DNA from: CAYIVF01 sp964366875
GTDB taxonomy: Bacteria > Patescibacteriota > Minisyncoccia > Minisyncoccales > Staskawiczbacteraceae
DNA length: 48,074 bases
NCBI GenBank assembly: GCA_964366875.1
Contig: CAYIVF010000003.1
Coordinates: 1-48,074, forward strand
Reading direction: 5' to 3'
Within the stretch, counting starts at the first letter, position 1; each line of letters begins with the position of its first letter. The translations under genes and the position numbers were made by a program. Positions 23,253 to 31,698 of this stretch are shown here, in pieces. A model generated the notes under the pieces. It searched no databases. It was not told the origin of the DNA and saw only the letters and a list, made by a program, of their open reading frames with translations.

Positions 23253-23598
23253 TGGAGATGGGGAGTTTGATCTCCCGTCTGAAAAGTTTTTAAAAGTAAT
23301 TCTACAAGTTTAGTTAATTTTAGTGTTCGAGCATTAAATAAAAAATTAACAAAATTTTTAACGCCTTATCTCCTTAGTTTCGATAACTTACCGGAGAAAT
23401 AAATTATCTATCCTAATAATATAACACCTTCATTCGTTTATTAGGAGTCAACGGTGAAGATGCAGCATTAAGCGAAAGCTAATGCTGGTTGCTTATTAAA
23501 TAAATTAGCAATTATGTTTTTTCTCAGAAGATTAAAGAGCCCCGAGAATGCTCAACTTGCCTTACTTAAAAGAACTATTCATCGAAACAATCATCCCC
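23253..23598 (-). ncRNA. ssrA: Transfer-messenger RNA (tmRNA)
   Basis: On the minus strand the 5' GGGGATGATTGTTTCGAT aligns with the tmRNA start, and its GGGGATG pairs with CATCTCC at the 3' end (7-bp acceptor stem with one G-U, then discriminator A). The T-arm is GGGAG/CTCCC with a loop of ATCAAA, one base shorter than usual. A long P2 helix pairs AGTTCTTTTAAGTAAGGCAAGTT with the complementary 3' segment. A pseudoknot (GAGC/GCTC with TTCTC/GAGAA) lies 11 bases before the resume codon GCT. The tag frame (23468-23509) reads ANLFNKQPALAFA-stop, with its end in a GCATTAGC/GCTTAATGC hairpin, as in known tmRNAs. CCA is not encoded in full. It overlaps the smpB stop by 8 bases. Confidence 0.93.
23468..23509 (-). 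CDS. tmRNA proteolysis tag reading frame
   Basis: Thirteen codons from resume codon GCT to TAA encode ANLFNKQPALAFA. The ALAFA end fits the hydrophobic C-terminal degron recognised by ClpXP-type proteases. The frame is translated only after ribosome transfer onto tmRNA, so no ribosome binding site is expected. Confidence 0.8.
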   Translation of the reverse strand, partial: ANLFNKQPALAFA

Positions 23599-24055
23599 GT
23601 GATAATTCGCGATTAACTTCTCTATCTACATCTTTTTTCTTTATTTTCTCTTTTTTGTCGTATTTTTTCTTTCCTTTAGCCAATCCGAATTCGAGCTTTA
23701 TCTTACCATCTTTTGCATAAATTTTCAAGGGTATTAAAGAAAAACCCCTTTCTTTTGACTTACCAAAGAGATAAATTATCTCTTTTTTATTTAAAAGCAG
23801 TTTTCTATGCCTTTCGGGATTGTATTCATCCGGCGCATTTTTTGGCTGCCAAGCAGGAACCTTTGTGCCCGTTAAATACGGCTCGGAGTACCCGCTTTCA
23901 GTGGGTTTTTTAAATACTACATAGGAGCCTGTCAGATTTATTCTGCCTGCTTTTATTGATTTTACCTCAGTTCCAAGCAAAACCAGCCCCGCTTCAAACT
24001 TTTCAAGGATGTTATAGTCGTAGAAGGCTTTTTTATTTTCTGAAAATATTTTCAT
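23591..24055 (-). CDS. smpB: SsrA-binding protein SmpB
   Basis: SmpB binds tmRNA and fits it into the empty ribosomal A site. The start (ENKKAFYDYNILEKFEAGLVLLGTEVKSIKAG), the core NLTGSYVV, and the YNPERHRKLLLNKKEI and KIYAKDGKIKLEFGLAKGKKKYDKKEKIKKKD segments are typical. The C-terminal tail ends RELSRG, and its last codons lie inside the tmRNA acceptor stem. A possible promoter at 24064-24092 would give an almost leaderless mRNA. Confidence 0.97.
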   Translation of the reverse strand: MKIFSENKKAFYDYNILEKFEAGLVLLGTEVKSIKAGRINLTGSYVVFKKPTESGYSEPYLTGTKVPAWQPKNAPDEYNPERHRKLLLNKKEIIYLFGKSKERGFSLIPLKIYAKDGKIKLEFGLAKGKKKYDKKEKIKKKDVDREVNRELSRG

Positions 24056-24063
24056 ATTGTTTT

Positions 24064-24092
24064 ATGCTACCACTCATTTTTACCTCTCGCAA
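24064..24092 (-). promoter_or_regulatory. Candidate promoter for smpB (and downstream tmRNA)
   Basis: On the minus strand TTGCGA (24087-24092) and TAGCAT (24064-24069) are 17 bases apart. The predicted start falls 1-3 bases before the smpB ATG, implying leaderless translation. Confidence 0.4.
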
Positions 24093-24132
24093 GCTTTATT
24101 TTTGCCTATTTTTATGATAAACTTTAAAAATC

Positions 24133-24810
24133 ATGGTTAAAGAAACAATTATTATATCTTTAGGCGGCTCTTTAGTGGCTCCCGGCGAAATTGATATAGG
24201 TTTTTTAAAGAACTTCAAGCACTCTTTGCAGAAATATTTGGATAAAAAGAAGTTTTTTATTTTGGTCGGCGGAGGAAAAATTTGCAGAGTTTATCAAAAA
24301 GCTTTGCTGGAATTTGGCGCGAAAAACAATGACAGGGATTGGATTGGAATTAATATCTCAAGATTGAACGCAGAAGTTGTAAAACAATTATTTACAGGTT
24401 ATGCTTACGACAAAATTATTACAGACCCGAATAAAAAAGTAAAAACAAATAAGGCTCTTATAATCGGGGCTGGCTGGAAACCAGGCTGGTCAACTGATTA
24501 TGACGCTGTTTTAATAGCAAAAAACCATAATATAAAAACAATAATCAATTTAACAAATATTGATTATGTTTATGATAAAAATCCGAGCCAGTTTCCCGAT
24601 GCAAAACCCTTAAAAAAAATAAACTGGAAAGATTTTGAGCGTATTGTGGGAGATAAATGGTCGCCGGGGCTTTCAATGCCTTTTGACCCAAGAGCTTCAA
24701 AACTTGCGGCAAGGTTAAAAATAAAAGTAATAATGATAAACGGAAAAAACTTAGAGTGCCTTGAGGATTTTTTAAATAATAAACCATTTATCGGCACAAC
24801 TATCCAATGA
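24133..24810 (+). CDS. pyrH: UMP kinase, archaeal-like type
   Basis: This amino acid kinase-fold enzyme phosphorylates UMP to UDP. The start IIISLGGSLVAPGEID, the GGGKICRVYQKAL loop, AVLIAKNHNIKTIINLTNIDYVYDKNP and FDPRASKLAARLKIKVIMING match UMP kinases. The short length (225) and the pattern GWKPGWSTDYDA resemble the archaeal/Sulfolobus-type enzyme more than the hexameric bacterial PyrH, as is often seen in CPR. The stop overlaps the argS start by 4 bases. Confidence 0.85.
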   Translation: MVKETIIISLGGSLVAPGEIDIGFLKNFKHSLQKYLDKKKFFILVGGGKICRVYQKALLEFGAKNNDRDWIGINISRLNAEVVKQLFTGYAYDKIITDPNKKVKTNKALIIGAGWKPGWSTDYDAVLIAKNHNIKTIINLTNIDYVYDKNPSQFPDAKPLKKINWKDFERIVGDKWSPGLSMPFDPRASKLAARLKIKVIMINGKNLECLEDFLNNKPFIGTTIQ

Positions 24811-26468
24811 TAAAAGAAGAAATAAAAAATTTAATTGAAAAAGCAATTAAAATTTTTTCAAAAGAAATTTCGGATTTTTCAGTTGAGGTGTCTGATGATA
24901 AAAAACATGGAGATTATTCAACTAATGTTGCTTTGATTTTGGCAAAGAAAATTGCTAAAAATCCAACAGAAACAGCTAATTTAATAAAAGAAAAAATCAG
25001 AAACAACGATATTCTTGAGAGAATAGAGGTTGCTGGGCCCGGGTTTATTAATTTTTTTCTTTCAAAAGATTTTTTTATCAAAAGTATAAAAAAGATTAAT
25101 AAAGATTTCGGAAAAAATGAGGGATTAAAAAACAAAAAAGTAATTATTGATTATACAGACCCGAATATCTTAAAAGAATTTCATATCGGACATTTAATGA
25201 GTAATGTTATTGGAGAGTCTTTATCTCGTATTTTCGAATTTCAAGGAGCCAAGGTTAAAAGAGTTTGCTATCAATCAGATGTTGGAATGGGGGTTGCAAA
25301 AGCAGTATGGGGGAAGGTTAAAAACTCTAGTTTTGAATGGGGCAAAGCTTATGCGTTTAGCGCGCAAAAATATGAGGAAGACGAAAATTTTAAAAAAGAA
25401 ATTATAGAACTTAACAAAAAAATTTATGAACGAAGCGATAAAAACATAAATAAAATTTATGATGAAGGAAAAAAGTGGTCGCTGGAGCAATTTGATAAAA
25501 TTTATGAAAGGCTTGGAACAAAATTTGATTATTTTATTTTTGAAAGTGAAGTTTCTGATTTTGGAAAAAAGATTGTTGAGAAGGGATTAAAAGATGGAGT
25601 TTTTGAAAAGGGAGAGAATGGAGCTGTTATTTTTAAAGGAGAAAAATACGGGCTTCATACAAGGGTGTTTATTAATTCTGAAGGACTGCCAACTTACGAG
25701 GCAAAAGATTTGGGATTGGCAGAAATAAAATATAAAAAATATGCTTATGATTTATCTTTTGTTGTGACTGGAAACGAGGTTAATGAATATTTTAAAGTAA
25801 TGCTTTGCGCAATGGAAGAAGCAAATCCTGATTTGGCAAAAAAAACAAAACACATTGGGCACGGAATGCTGCGTTTGCCTGGAGGAAAAATGTCATCAAG
25901 AACAGGAAAAGTTATAACAGGAGAATCATTAATAGAAAAAGTTGAGGAATTGGTAAAAGAAAAAATTAAAGACAGAGAATTGTCAGAAAAAGAAAAAAAA
26001 GAAATTATAGAAAGTGTTGCGATTGGAGCTATAAGGTATTCAATTTTAAAGCAGTCAATTGGGTCTGATATTATTTACGACTTTGATAAATCAATTTCTT
26101 TTGAAGGAGATTCTGGCCCGTATCTTCAATATTCTTATACAAGAGCAGAATCTGTTTTGAGAAAAGCAAAAAGAGAAGGCATAAAAGCTAATTTCAAAAA
26201 AATACCCGGAGAAATTACTCAACTTGAAAAAATAATGCATTATTTTCCAGACATAATTTTACAGGCAGGCAAAAACTATGAGCCGCATTTTTTGGTTTTA
26301 TATCTCACAGAGTTGGCTGGAATATTTAACAGTTATTATGCAAAAAATAGAATTGTCGATAAATCAGATGAATTTTCTCCATATAAAATAGCAATAACCG
26401 AAGCATTTTCTGTAATTATGAAAAATGGAATGTGGTTGCTCGGAATTGATGTTTTAGAAAGGATGTAA
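24807..26468 (+). CDS. argS: Arginyl-tRNA synthetase
   Basis: This class I synthetase charges tRNA-Arg. The N-terminal Add-1 domain is present, then DPNILKEFHIGHLMSNVIGES with the HIGH signature, ARG-type core YEAKDLGLAEIKY, KMSSRTGKVI as the second signature (variant of KMSKS), and the C-terminal anticodon domain with YLQYSYTRAESVLRKA. Its 553 residues are normal. It overlaps the upstream kinase by ATGA and is 3 bases from the phosphatase gene. Confidence 0.96.
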   Translation: MIKEEIKNLIEKAIKIFSKEISDFSVEVSDDKKHGDYSTNVALILAKKIAKNPTETANLIKEKIRNNDILERIEVAGPGFINFFLSKDFFIKSIKKINKDFGKNEGLKNKKVIIDYTDPNILKEFHIGHLMSNVIGESLSRIFEFQGAKVKRVCYQSDVGMGVAKAVWGKVKNSSFEWGKAYAFSAQKYEEDENFKKEIIELNKKIYERSDKNINKIYDEGKKWSLEQFDKIYERLGTKFDYFIFESEVSDFGKKIVEKGLKDGVFEKGENGAVIFKGEKYGLHTRVFINSEGLPTYEAKDLGLAEIKYKKYAYDLSFVVTGNEVNEYFKVMLCAMEEANPDLAKKTKHIGHGMLRLPGGKMSSRTGKVITGESLIEKVEELVKEKIKDRELSEKEKKEIIESVAIGAIRYSILKQSIGSDIIYDFDKSISFEGDSGPYLQYSYTRAESVLRKAKREGIKANFKKIPGEITQLEKIMHYFPDIILQAGKNYEPHFLVLYLTELAGIFNSYYAKNRIVDKSDEFSPYKIAITEAFSVIMKNGMWLLGIDVLERM

Positions 26469-26471
26469 ATC

Positions 26472-27041
26472 ATGAAGCTAAACAACAAATATTATATCTT
26501 GCGGCATGGAGAGGCAATTTCTAACGTAAAAGATATTGTTTCCTGCTGGCCTGAAAAATTTGAAAATCACCTTACAGAGGAGGGAAATAACTCAGTGAGA
26601 AGAGTTGTGCAGGAGTTGAAAACCAAAAATATAAATTTAATTTTTGCATCCGATTTAGCAAGAACTAAAGAAACAGCAGAAATCGCTGGTAATATTTTGG
26701 GAATAAAGCCAGAATATGATAAAAGATTAAGAGAGATTAATTTTGGAGTTTTTAACTCTGGACCCATGTCAAATTTTAAAAAATATTTTAAAAATAAAAC
26801 AGACAGGATAAATAAGGCTTTGCCTGGAGGAGAAAGTTATGATGATGTTTTTAAAAGAGTTGCTGATTTTTTTGAAGAAATAAATAATAAATATAAGGGG
26901 AAAAATATTTTAATAATAAGCCATCAAGCCCCGCTTTTTCTTTTTGAGGGTTATATCAGAGATTTTTCAATATCAGAAACCATTGAAAATTTTCCAGAAG
27001 AAAAAATGCTTTACAAAGCGGAGTTAAGAGAAATTATATGA
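26472..27041 (+). CDS. Histidine phosphatase family (phosphoglycerate mutase-like) protein
   Basis: The catalytic RHG is in YYILRHGEAISNVK, followed by LTEEGNNSVRRV, the SDLARTKETAEIAG motif and the second His in ILIISHQAPLFLF. These are the hallmarks of the branch-1 family that includes cobalamin phosphatases and phosphoglycerate mutase-like enzymes; the 189-residue length suits small phosphatases. The substrate cannot be deduced. It overlaps ileS by 4 bases (ATGA). Confidence 0.88.
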   Translation: MKLNNKYYILRHGEAISNVKDIVSCWPEKFENHLTEEGNNSVRRVVQELKTKNINLIFASDLARTKETAEIAGNILGIKPEYDKRLREINFGVFNSGPMSNFKKYFKNKTDRINKALPGGESYDDVFKRVADFFEEINNKYKGKNILIISHQAPLFLFEGYIRDFSISETIENFPEEKMLYKAELREII

Positions 27042-29950
27042 GTTATAACTTCCCAGAGAACGAAAATAAAATTTTGAAGTTCTGGCAGGATAATAAAATA
27101 TTTGAAAAGTTAAGACAAAAAAACCAAGGCAAAAAGCGCTGGTCGTTTTTGGATGGGCCCATTACAGCCAACAACCCTATGGGCGTGCACCACGCCTGGG
27201 GCAGAACATATAAAGATGTGTTTCAGAGATATAAAGCCATGCAGGGTTTTGACGAGCGTTACCAAAATGGATTTGACTGCCAGGGACTTTGGGTTGAGGT
27301 TGAAGTAGAAAAAGAATTGGGTTTTAAAAACAAAAAGGACATTGAAATATACGGGATAGATAAGTTTGTTGAGAAATGCAAAGAAAGAGTCAGAAAATAT
27401 TCAGCAATTCAAACCGCGCAATCAATAAGATTGGGCCAGTGGATGGATTGGGAAAATTCATATTATACAATGTCTGATGAGAATAATTATGCTATTTGGC
27501 ATTTTTTAAAGAAATGCTGGCAGGATGGATATTTATATAAAGGAAGAGATTCGGTTCCATGGTGCCCGAGATGCGGAACAGCAATTTCTCAGCACGAAAT
27601 TTTGACAGAAGAGTATAAGGAGATAACCCACAAAGCCGTATATTTTAAATTGCCTATTATAGAAGGCAAACTAAAGGGTAAAAAGTTTTTAGTTTGGACA
27701 ACAACTCCTTGGACAATACCAGCCAATGTCGCGCTTGTAGTAAATCCTGATTTTGAATATGGAGTTTACAAAAAAAATAACGAAGAGTTAATTTTATTAA
27801 AACCCTTGGCAGAAAAGATATTAGATAAAGAATATATTTTAGAAAGAAAAATTAAAGGCAAAGATTTAAAGCAGCTCAGATACGAGGGGCCATTTGATAA
27901 TTTGCCAAGAGTTAAAAAAATAGCCACCGAAAAACCTGGAACTTTTCATACAGTCGCGCTAGATAAAGATTTGGTGACAGAGCAAGAGGGCACGGGCATT
28001 GTTCATATTGCGCCGGGGGCGGGTGAGGAAGATTTTAAAATTGGCAAAAAAGAAAATTTGGCAGTAATAGACGTTATTGATGAAGCAGCTGTTTATCTTG
28101 ATGATATGGGAAATTTTTCTGGAAAGAACGCAAAAGAAAATCCCGAGATAATTTTTAACGAACTAAAAAAAGACTATAACAAAAAATTCTTTTTTAAAAC
28201 AGAAGACTATATTCACCGCTATCCTACCTGCTGGAGGTGTAAAAAAGAATTAGTGTGGCGCGTTGTAGACGAATGGTATATTTCAATGGATAAACTGCGA
28301 AAACCTCTTGCAGATATAACAAAAAAGATAAATTGGATTCCTGAATTTGGCAGGGACAGAGAGTTAGACTGGTTAAAAAACATGCACGACTGGCTTATTT
28401 CTAAAAAAAGATATTGGGGTTTGGCTTTGCCGATTTTTGAATGCCAAAAGTGTAAAAGTTTTGAAGTTATTGGCTCTAAAGAAGAATTTAAAAAGAGAGC
28501 CGTTGAGGGCTGGGAGAAATTTGAAGGAAATTCGCCCCATAGACCCTGGGTAGATAGCGTAAAAATAAAATGTAAAAAATGCGGAGAAGTTGTTTCAAGA
28601 ATTAAAGACGTGGGCAATCCTTGGTTAGATGCCGGAATAGTTTCTTTTTCTACAATGAAATACTTTTCAGATAAAAATTATTGGAAAAAGTGGTTTCCCG
28701 CAGAGTTAATTTGTGAATCATTTCCCGGCCAGTTTAAAAATTGGTTTTATAGTCTTTTGGTAATGTCAGCTGTGTTAGAGAACACAAATCCCATAAAAAC
28801 TGTCTTTGGGTATGCTTCAGTGCGCGACGAAAAAGGCGAAGAAATGCATAAATCCAAGGGAAACGCTATTTGGTTTGACGAAGCAGTAGAAAAGGCGGGG
28901 GCCGACCCGATGAGGTGGCTTTATGCAAAACAAAACCCCGCTGAAAATCTTGGGTTTGGTTATAACGTTATTGAAGAGACAAAAAGAAAATTGCTTACAT
29001 TATATAATACTTATGTTTTCTTTAATACATACGTGAAAAAAGAGGAAATATCTGAAAAAGACTTGAAGATAAAGCCTAAAAATATTTTAGACAAATGGAT
29101 AGCTTCAAAAATTGACCATTTAATCAGTTCCTCAGAATTTAATTTAGATAAGTATGATGTTGCCAGGACAGTTTTAAACATAGAGGATTTTTTTATAAAC
29201 GACTTATCCTTGTGGTATATAAGAAGGTCAAGGCGCAGGTTTCATGAAGATAGTCTGAACAGAAAGGAAGTTATAAGTGTTTTCTATTACGTTCTACTCA
29301 ATATTACAAAGCTAGCCGCTCCCATAATGCCCTTTTTTGCAGAAGAAATGTATCAGCAAATAAAACTTGATGCTATGCCAGAATCTGTGCACCTGTGCGA
29401 TTGGCCGGAGTTAAAGGGTTCGGGACAGACCGACTTAGAGCTTGAGACAAAGATGGATGAAGTCAGGTCTATTGTAAATTTAGCTTTAGCTGAAAGAGCA
29501 GCCAAAGGAATAAAAGTAAAACAGCCGCTAAAGAAGCTCAAGATTAAAAGTTTAAAGTCAAAAATAAAAGATAATAAAGAGTTATTGGATTTAATAAAAG
29601 ATGAAGTGAATATTAAAGAAGTTGTTTTTGATACTAAAATCAAAGAAGAAATAGAGCTGGATACAGATATCACAGAAGAATTGAAAGAAGAGGGCATTGC
29701 CAGAGAGGTTGTGCGTCGTGTGCAAGAGATGAGAAAAAATATGGGATTAAAACCAGTAGATAAGATTTTGTTATTTCTTTCTGGCGATAGTAAATTAAAT
29801 AAAGCCTTAAAAGCCAGTAAAGACTTTATTCTAAAAGAGACAAGAGCTAAAGAGATTTATATCTCAAAAAAGACAAGTTTGAAGTTTGATGCAGAAAAAG
29901 AAATATCGGTAGATAACAGCACATTGTTTTTAGCTGTTAAAAAGCTATGA
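27038..29950 (+). CDS. ileS: Isoleucyl-tRNA synthetase
   Basis: This large class I synthetase charges tRNA-Ile. The HIGH motif is the variant PMGVHHAWGRTYKDVF and the KMSKS motif is MHKSKGN. Also visible are WTTTPWTIPANVALVV of the editing domain, HIAPGAGEEDF, several Cys pairs for zinc (CPRC, CWRC, CQKC/CKKC) and a long C-terminal anticodon-binding part ending with the ALAERAAKGIKVKQPLKKL region. The 970-residue length and the altered signatures resemble the eukaryal/archaeal-like class of IleRS found in some bacteria, often linked with mupirocin resistance. The link to resistance is known for the class, not shown here. Confidence 0.95.
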   Translation: MSYNFPENENKILKFWQDNKIFEKLRQKNQGKKRWSFLDGPITANNPMGVHHAWGRTYKDVFQRYKAMQGFDERYQNGFDCQGLWVEVEVEKELGFKNKKDIEIYGIDKFVEKCKERVRKYSAIQTAQSIRLGQWMDWENSYYTMSDENNYAIWHFLKKCWQDGYLYKGRDSVPWCPRCGTAISQHEILTEEYKEITHKAVYFKLPIIEGKLKGKKFLVWTTTPWTIPANVALVVNPDFEYGVYKKNNEELILLKPLAEKILDKEYILERKIKGKDLKQLRYEGPFDNLPRVKKIATEKPGTFHTVALDKDLVTEQEGTGIVHIAPGAGEEDFKIGKKENLAVIDVIDEAAVYLDDMGNFSGKNAKENPEIIFNELKKDYNKKFFFKTEDYIHRYPTCWRCKKELVWRVVDEWYISMDKLRKPLADITKKINWIPEFGRDRELDWLKNMHDWLISKKRYWGLALPIFECQKCKSFEVIGSKEEFKKRAVEGWEKFEGNSPHRPWVDSVKIKCKKCGEVVSRIKDVGNPWLDAGIVSFSTMKYFSDKNYWKKWFPAELICESFPGQFKNWFYSLLVMSAVLENTNPIKTVFGYASVRDEKGEEMHKSKGNAIWFDEAVEKAGADPMRWLYAKQNPAENLGFGYNVIEETKRKLLTLYNTYVFFNTYVKKEEISEKDLKIKPKNILDKWIASKIDHLISSSEFNLDKYDVARTVLNIEDFFINDLSLWYIRRSRRRFHEDSLNRKEVISVFYYVLLNITKLAAPIMPFFAEEMYQQIKLDAMPESVHLCDWPELKGSGQTDLELETKMDEVRSIVNLALAERAAKGIKVKQPLKKLKIKSLKSKIKDNKELLDLIKDEVNIKEVVFDTKIKEEIELDTDITEELKEEGIAREVVRRVQEMRKNMGLKPVDKILLFLSGDSKLNKALKASKDFILKETRAKEIYISKKTSLKFDAEKEISVDNSTLFLAVKKL

Positions 29951-30978
29951 CAGAAAATCTCATATTTTTTTCCATATATTTTTTTATCATTGCAATTGTT
30001 GTTCTGTCTTGCGCTGTTATTATTGTTTCAATTTTTAAGTCGCTGCAGAAGTTATTCAGAAGAATATTTAATATAGAAGAAAGAGAAAAGCGCATTGATA
30101 AAGATGTCACAGAGGAATTTAAAATCATAAAAGAAGATTATAGCAAAGAGATTGCCAATATGCCAAAAAACCAAGTTATAGGCAATTTAGGAGGGCCCGC
30201 CCAAAATCCTGCGGATATTGAGGCGGGCGAGCCTGCCAGCCATGATGCCGCAGCTTCAGACGGGGAAGAAAAAGAACAAAAAGACATTGTAAAAGAACAA
30301 AGAGCAAAGAAAGAAAAAGATATCGCCGAAGGATTGGGTGAATTTAAAAAATCTTCCTCTGAAGAGAAGCTATCAAAATTGTCCGGACTTCCTGATAGAG
30401 AAGAAAAAGACGAAGAAGTCGGTATAGGCGAAAAGATAAAAATACCACGGGCAAAACGTTTTTATGAAGACGAAAAAACAAAACAAGAAAACGTTGCACA
30501 GGGAAAATATTTTATTAAAGACATAAATGGTTTAGAAAAAACTGGGATAACAACTAACCATGGCGTTATTCCAGTAGATAGAGAGCAGCCTGGAGAAAAT
30601 AAAGGGTCAAGGGAAATACCTTCTTCTGGCTCCGAAGCTAAAATATTAAGCGAGAAGATTAAAGAGGTAAAGCATGAAGACCCGTCTATATTTGAAGGTA
30701 AGTCGGAGATTTCTAGATTAAAATTAAAGAATGAATTAAGATATAATCCAAAGGTTTGGCAAGCCCAAAGACAGGCAGGACTTACATTGAGCCCAATAGA
30801 AAGGGCAAAACTTGAAAAAGAAGTTTTTTCGCAAGCGCTCGGCGGAAATATTTCTAAAACAGATATAAAGTGGGGCATAGAGAAGCTTAATCAAAAGATG
30901 CTGAGCACCAAAGACCTTGCTGAAAAGGGAAAATTAAGGAAAGAAATAAATTTTTTTAAAAAAATAGGAGGAGTATAA
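29947..30978 (+). CDS. Membrane-anchored charged hypothetical protein
   Basis: Not recognised. Residues 4-28 form one hydrophobic helix, followed by a basic stretch (KSLQKLFRRIFNIEEREKR), a long Glu/Lys-rich disordered region, and a conserved-looking C-terminal domain (RLKLKNELRYNPKVWQAQRQ, LTLSPIERAKLEKEVF, KTDIKWGIEKLNQKML). A GC-rich inverted repeat lies in frame within the disordered segment (30194-30230). The start overlaps the ileS stop by 4 bases and recO follows after 8, so it belongs to the operon. Confidence 0.72.
   Translation: MTENLIFFSIYFFIIAIVVLSCAVIIVSIFKSLQKLFRRIFNIEEREKRIDKDVTEEFKIIKEDYSKEIANMPKNQVIGNLGGPAQNPADIEAGEPASHDAAASDGEEKEQKDIVKEQRAKKEKDIAEGLGEFKKSSSEEKLSKLSGLPDREEKDEEVGIGEKIKIPRAKRFYEDEKTKQENVAQGKYFIKDINGLEKTGITTNHGVIPVDREQPGENKGSREIPSSGSEAKILSEKIKEVKHEDPSIFEGKSEISRLKLKNELRYNPKVWQAQRQAGLTLSPIERAKLEKEVFSQALGGNISKTDIKWGIEKLNQKMLSTKDLAEKGKLRKEINFFKKIGGV
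30194..30230. repeat. In-frame inverted repeat GGCCCGCC...GGCGGGC
   Basis: GC-rich arms flank a spacer of about 20 bases inside an otherwise AT-rich, disordered coding segment, giving PAQNPADIEAGEPA. It resembles the in-frame palindromic inserts seen in tsaE, uvrB and tatD. Confidence 0.5.
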
Positions 30979-30986
30979 TAAATAAC

Positions 30987-31697
30987 ATGTCATTATATTA
31001 CAGGACAAAGGGCATTGTTTTTAAAAAGGACGACAGGGCAGAAGCCGACAGGGTTTTCACTATTTTTACTCATGATTTCGGTAAATTAGAAGTAGTAGCT
31101 CGCGCCATAAGAAAGATTAATTCAAAATTGAGGGCAGGCATAGATGTTTTTTACTTGTCGGAAATTGAGTTCATACAAGGCAAATTTTATAAAACCCTTA
31201 CAGATTCGGCGGCCATAGAAAGATTCAAAAATATATCTCAAGATCCAGAAAAGTTGAATATTTCTCGTAAAATAGCAGAGTTTATTAGTTGTTATATAAA
31301 TGGCCAGGAAAAAGATGAGGATATATTCAATTTGTTGAACGAAACACTTGCTAAACTGAATAGCCAAACTAACCACTCGCTGATTTATCATTATTTTTTT
31401 TGGAACTTCTTTTCTATATTGGGGTATCGGCCAGAAATATATAAGTGCGCTGCCTGCCAAGAGAAATTAAATCCGTATAGTATCTATTTTTCAAATAAAG
31501 AAGGCGGTGCTGTCTGTAAAAATTGCTTAGGAGCTGATAGAGAAGCTAAAAAAATTAACTCTGATGTCGTTAAAGTTCTAAGGCTATTTTTAAAAAACGA
31601 TTGGCAAATTATTTCTAAGTTAAAGATTGATAAATATTCCCAAATATTATTAGAAAAAGTGTCAGAAGATTATCATTTATATAAACAAAATTCATAA
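30987..31697 (+). CDS. recO: DNA repair protein RecO
   Basis: RecO loads RecA on SSB-coated DNA. The OB-fold start YYRTKGIVFKKDDRAEADRVFTIFTHDFGKLEVVARAIRK is typical, followed by the helical domain and a zinc knuckle CAAC...CKNC with SIYFSNKEGGAVC between. Its 236 residues are normal. It starts 8 bases after the membrane-anchored hypothetical gene and ends 1 base before the surface protein. Confidence 0.93.
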   Translation: MSLYYRTKGIVFKKDDRAEADRVFTIFTHDFGKLEVVARAIRKINSKLRAGIDVFYLSEIEFIQGKFYKTLTDSAAIERFKNISQDPEKLNISRKIAEFISCYINGQEKDEDIFNLLNETLAKLNSQTNHSLIYHYFFWNFFSILGYRPEIYKCAACQEKLNPYSIYFSNKEGGAVCKNCLGADREAKKINSDVVKVLRLFLKNDWQIISKLKIDKYSQILLEKVSEDYHLYKQNS

Positions 31698-31698
31698 T

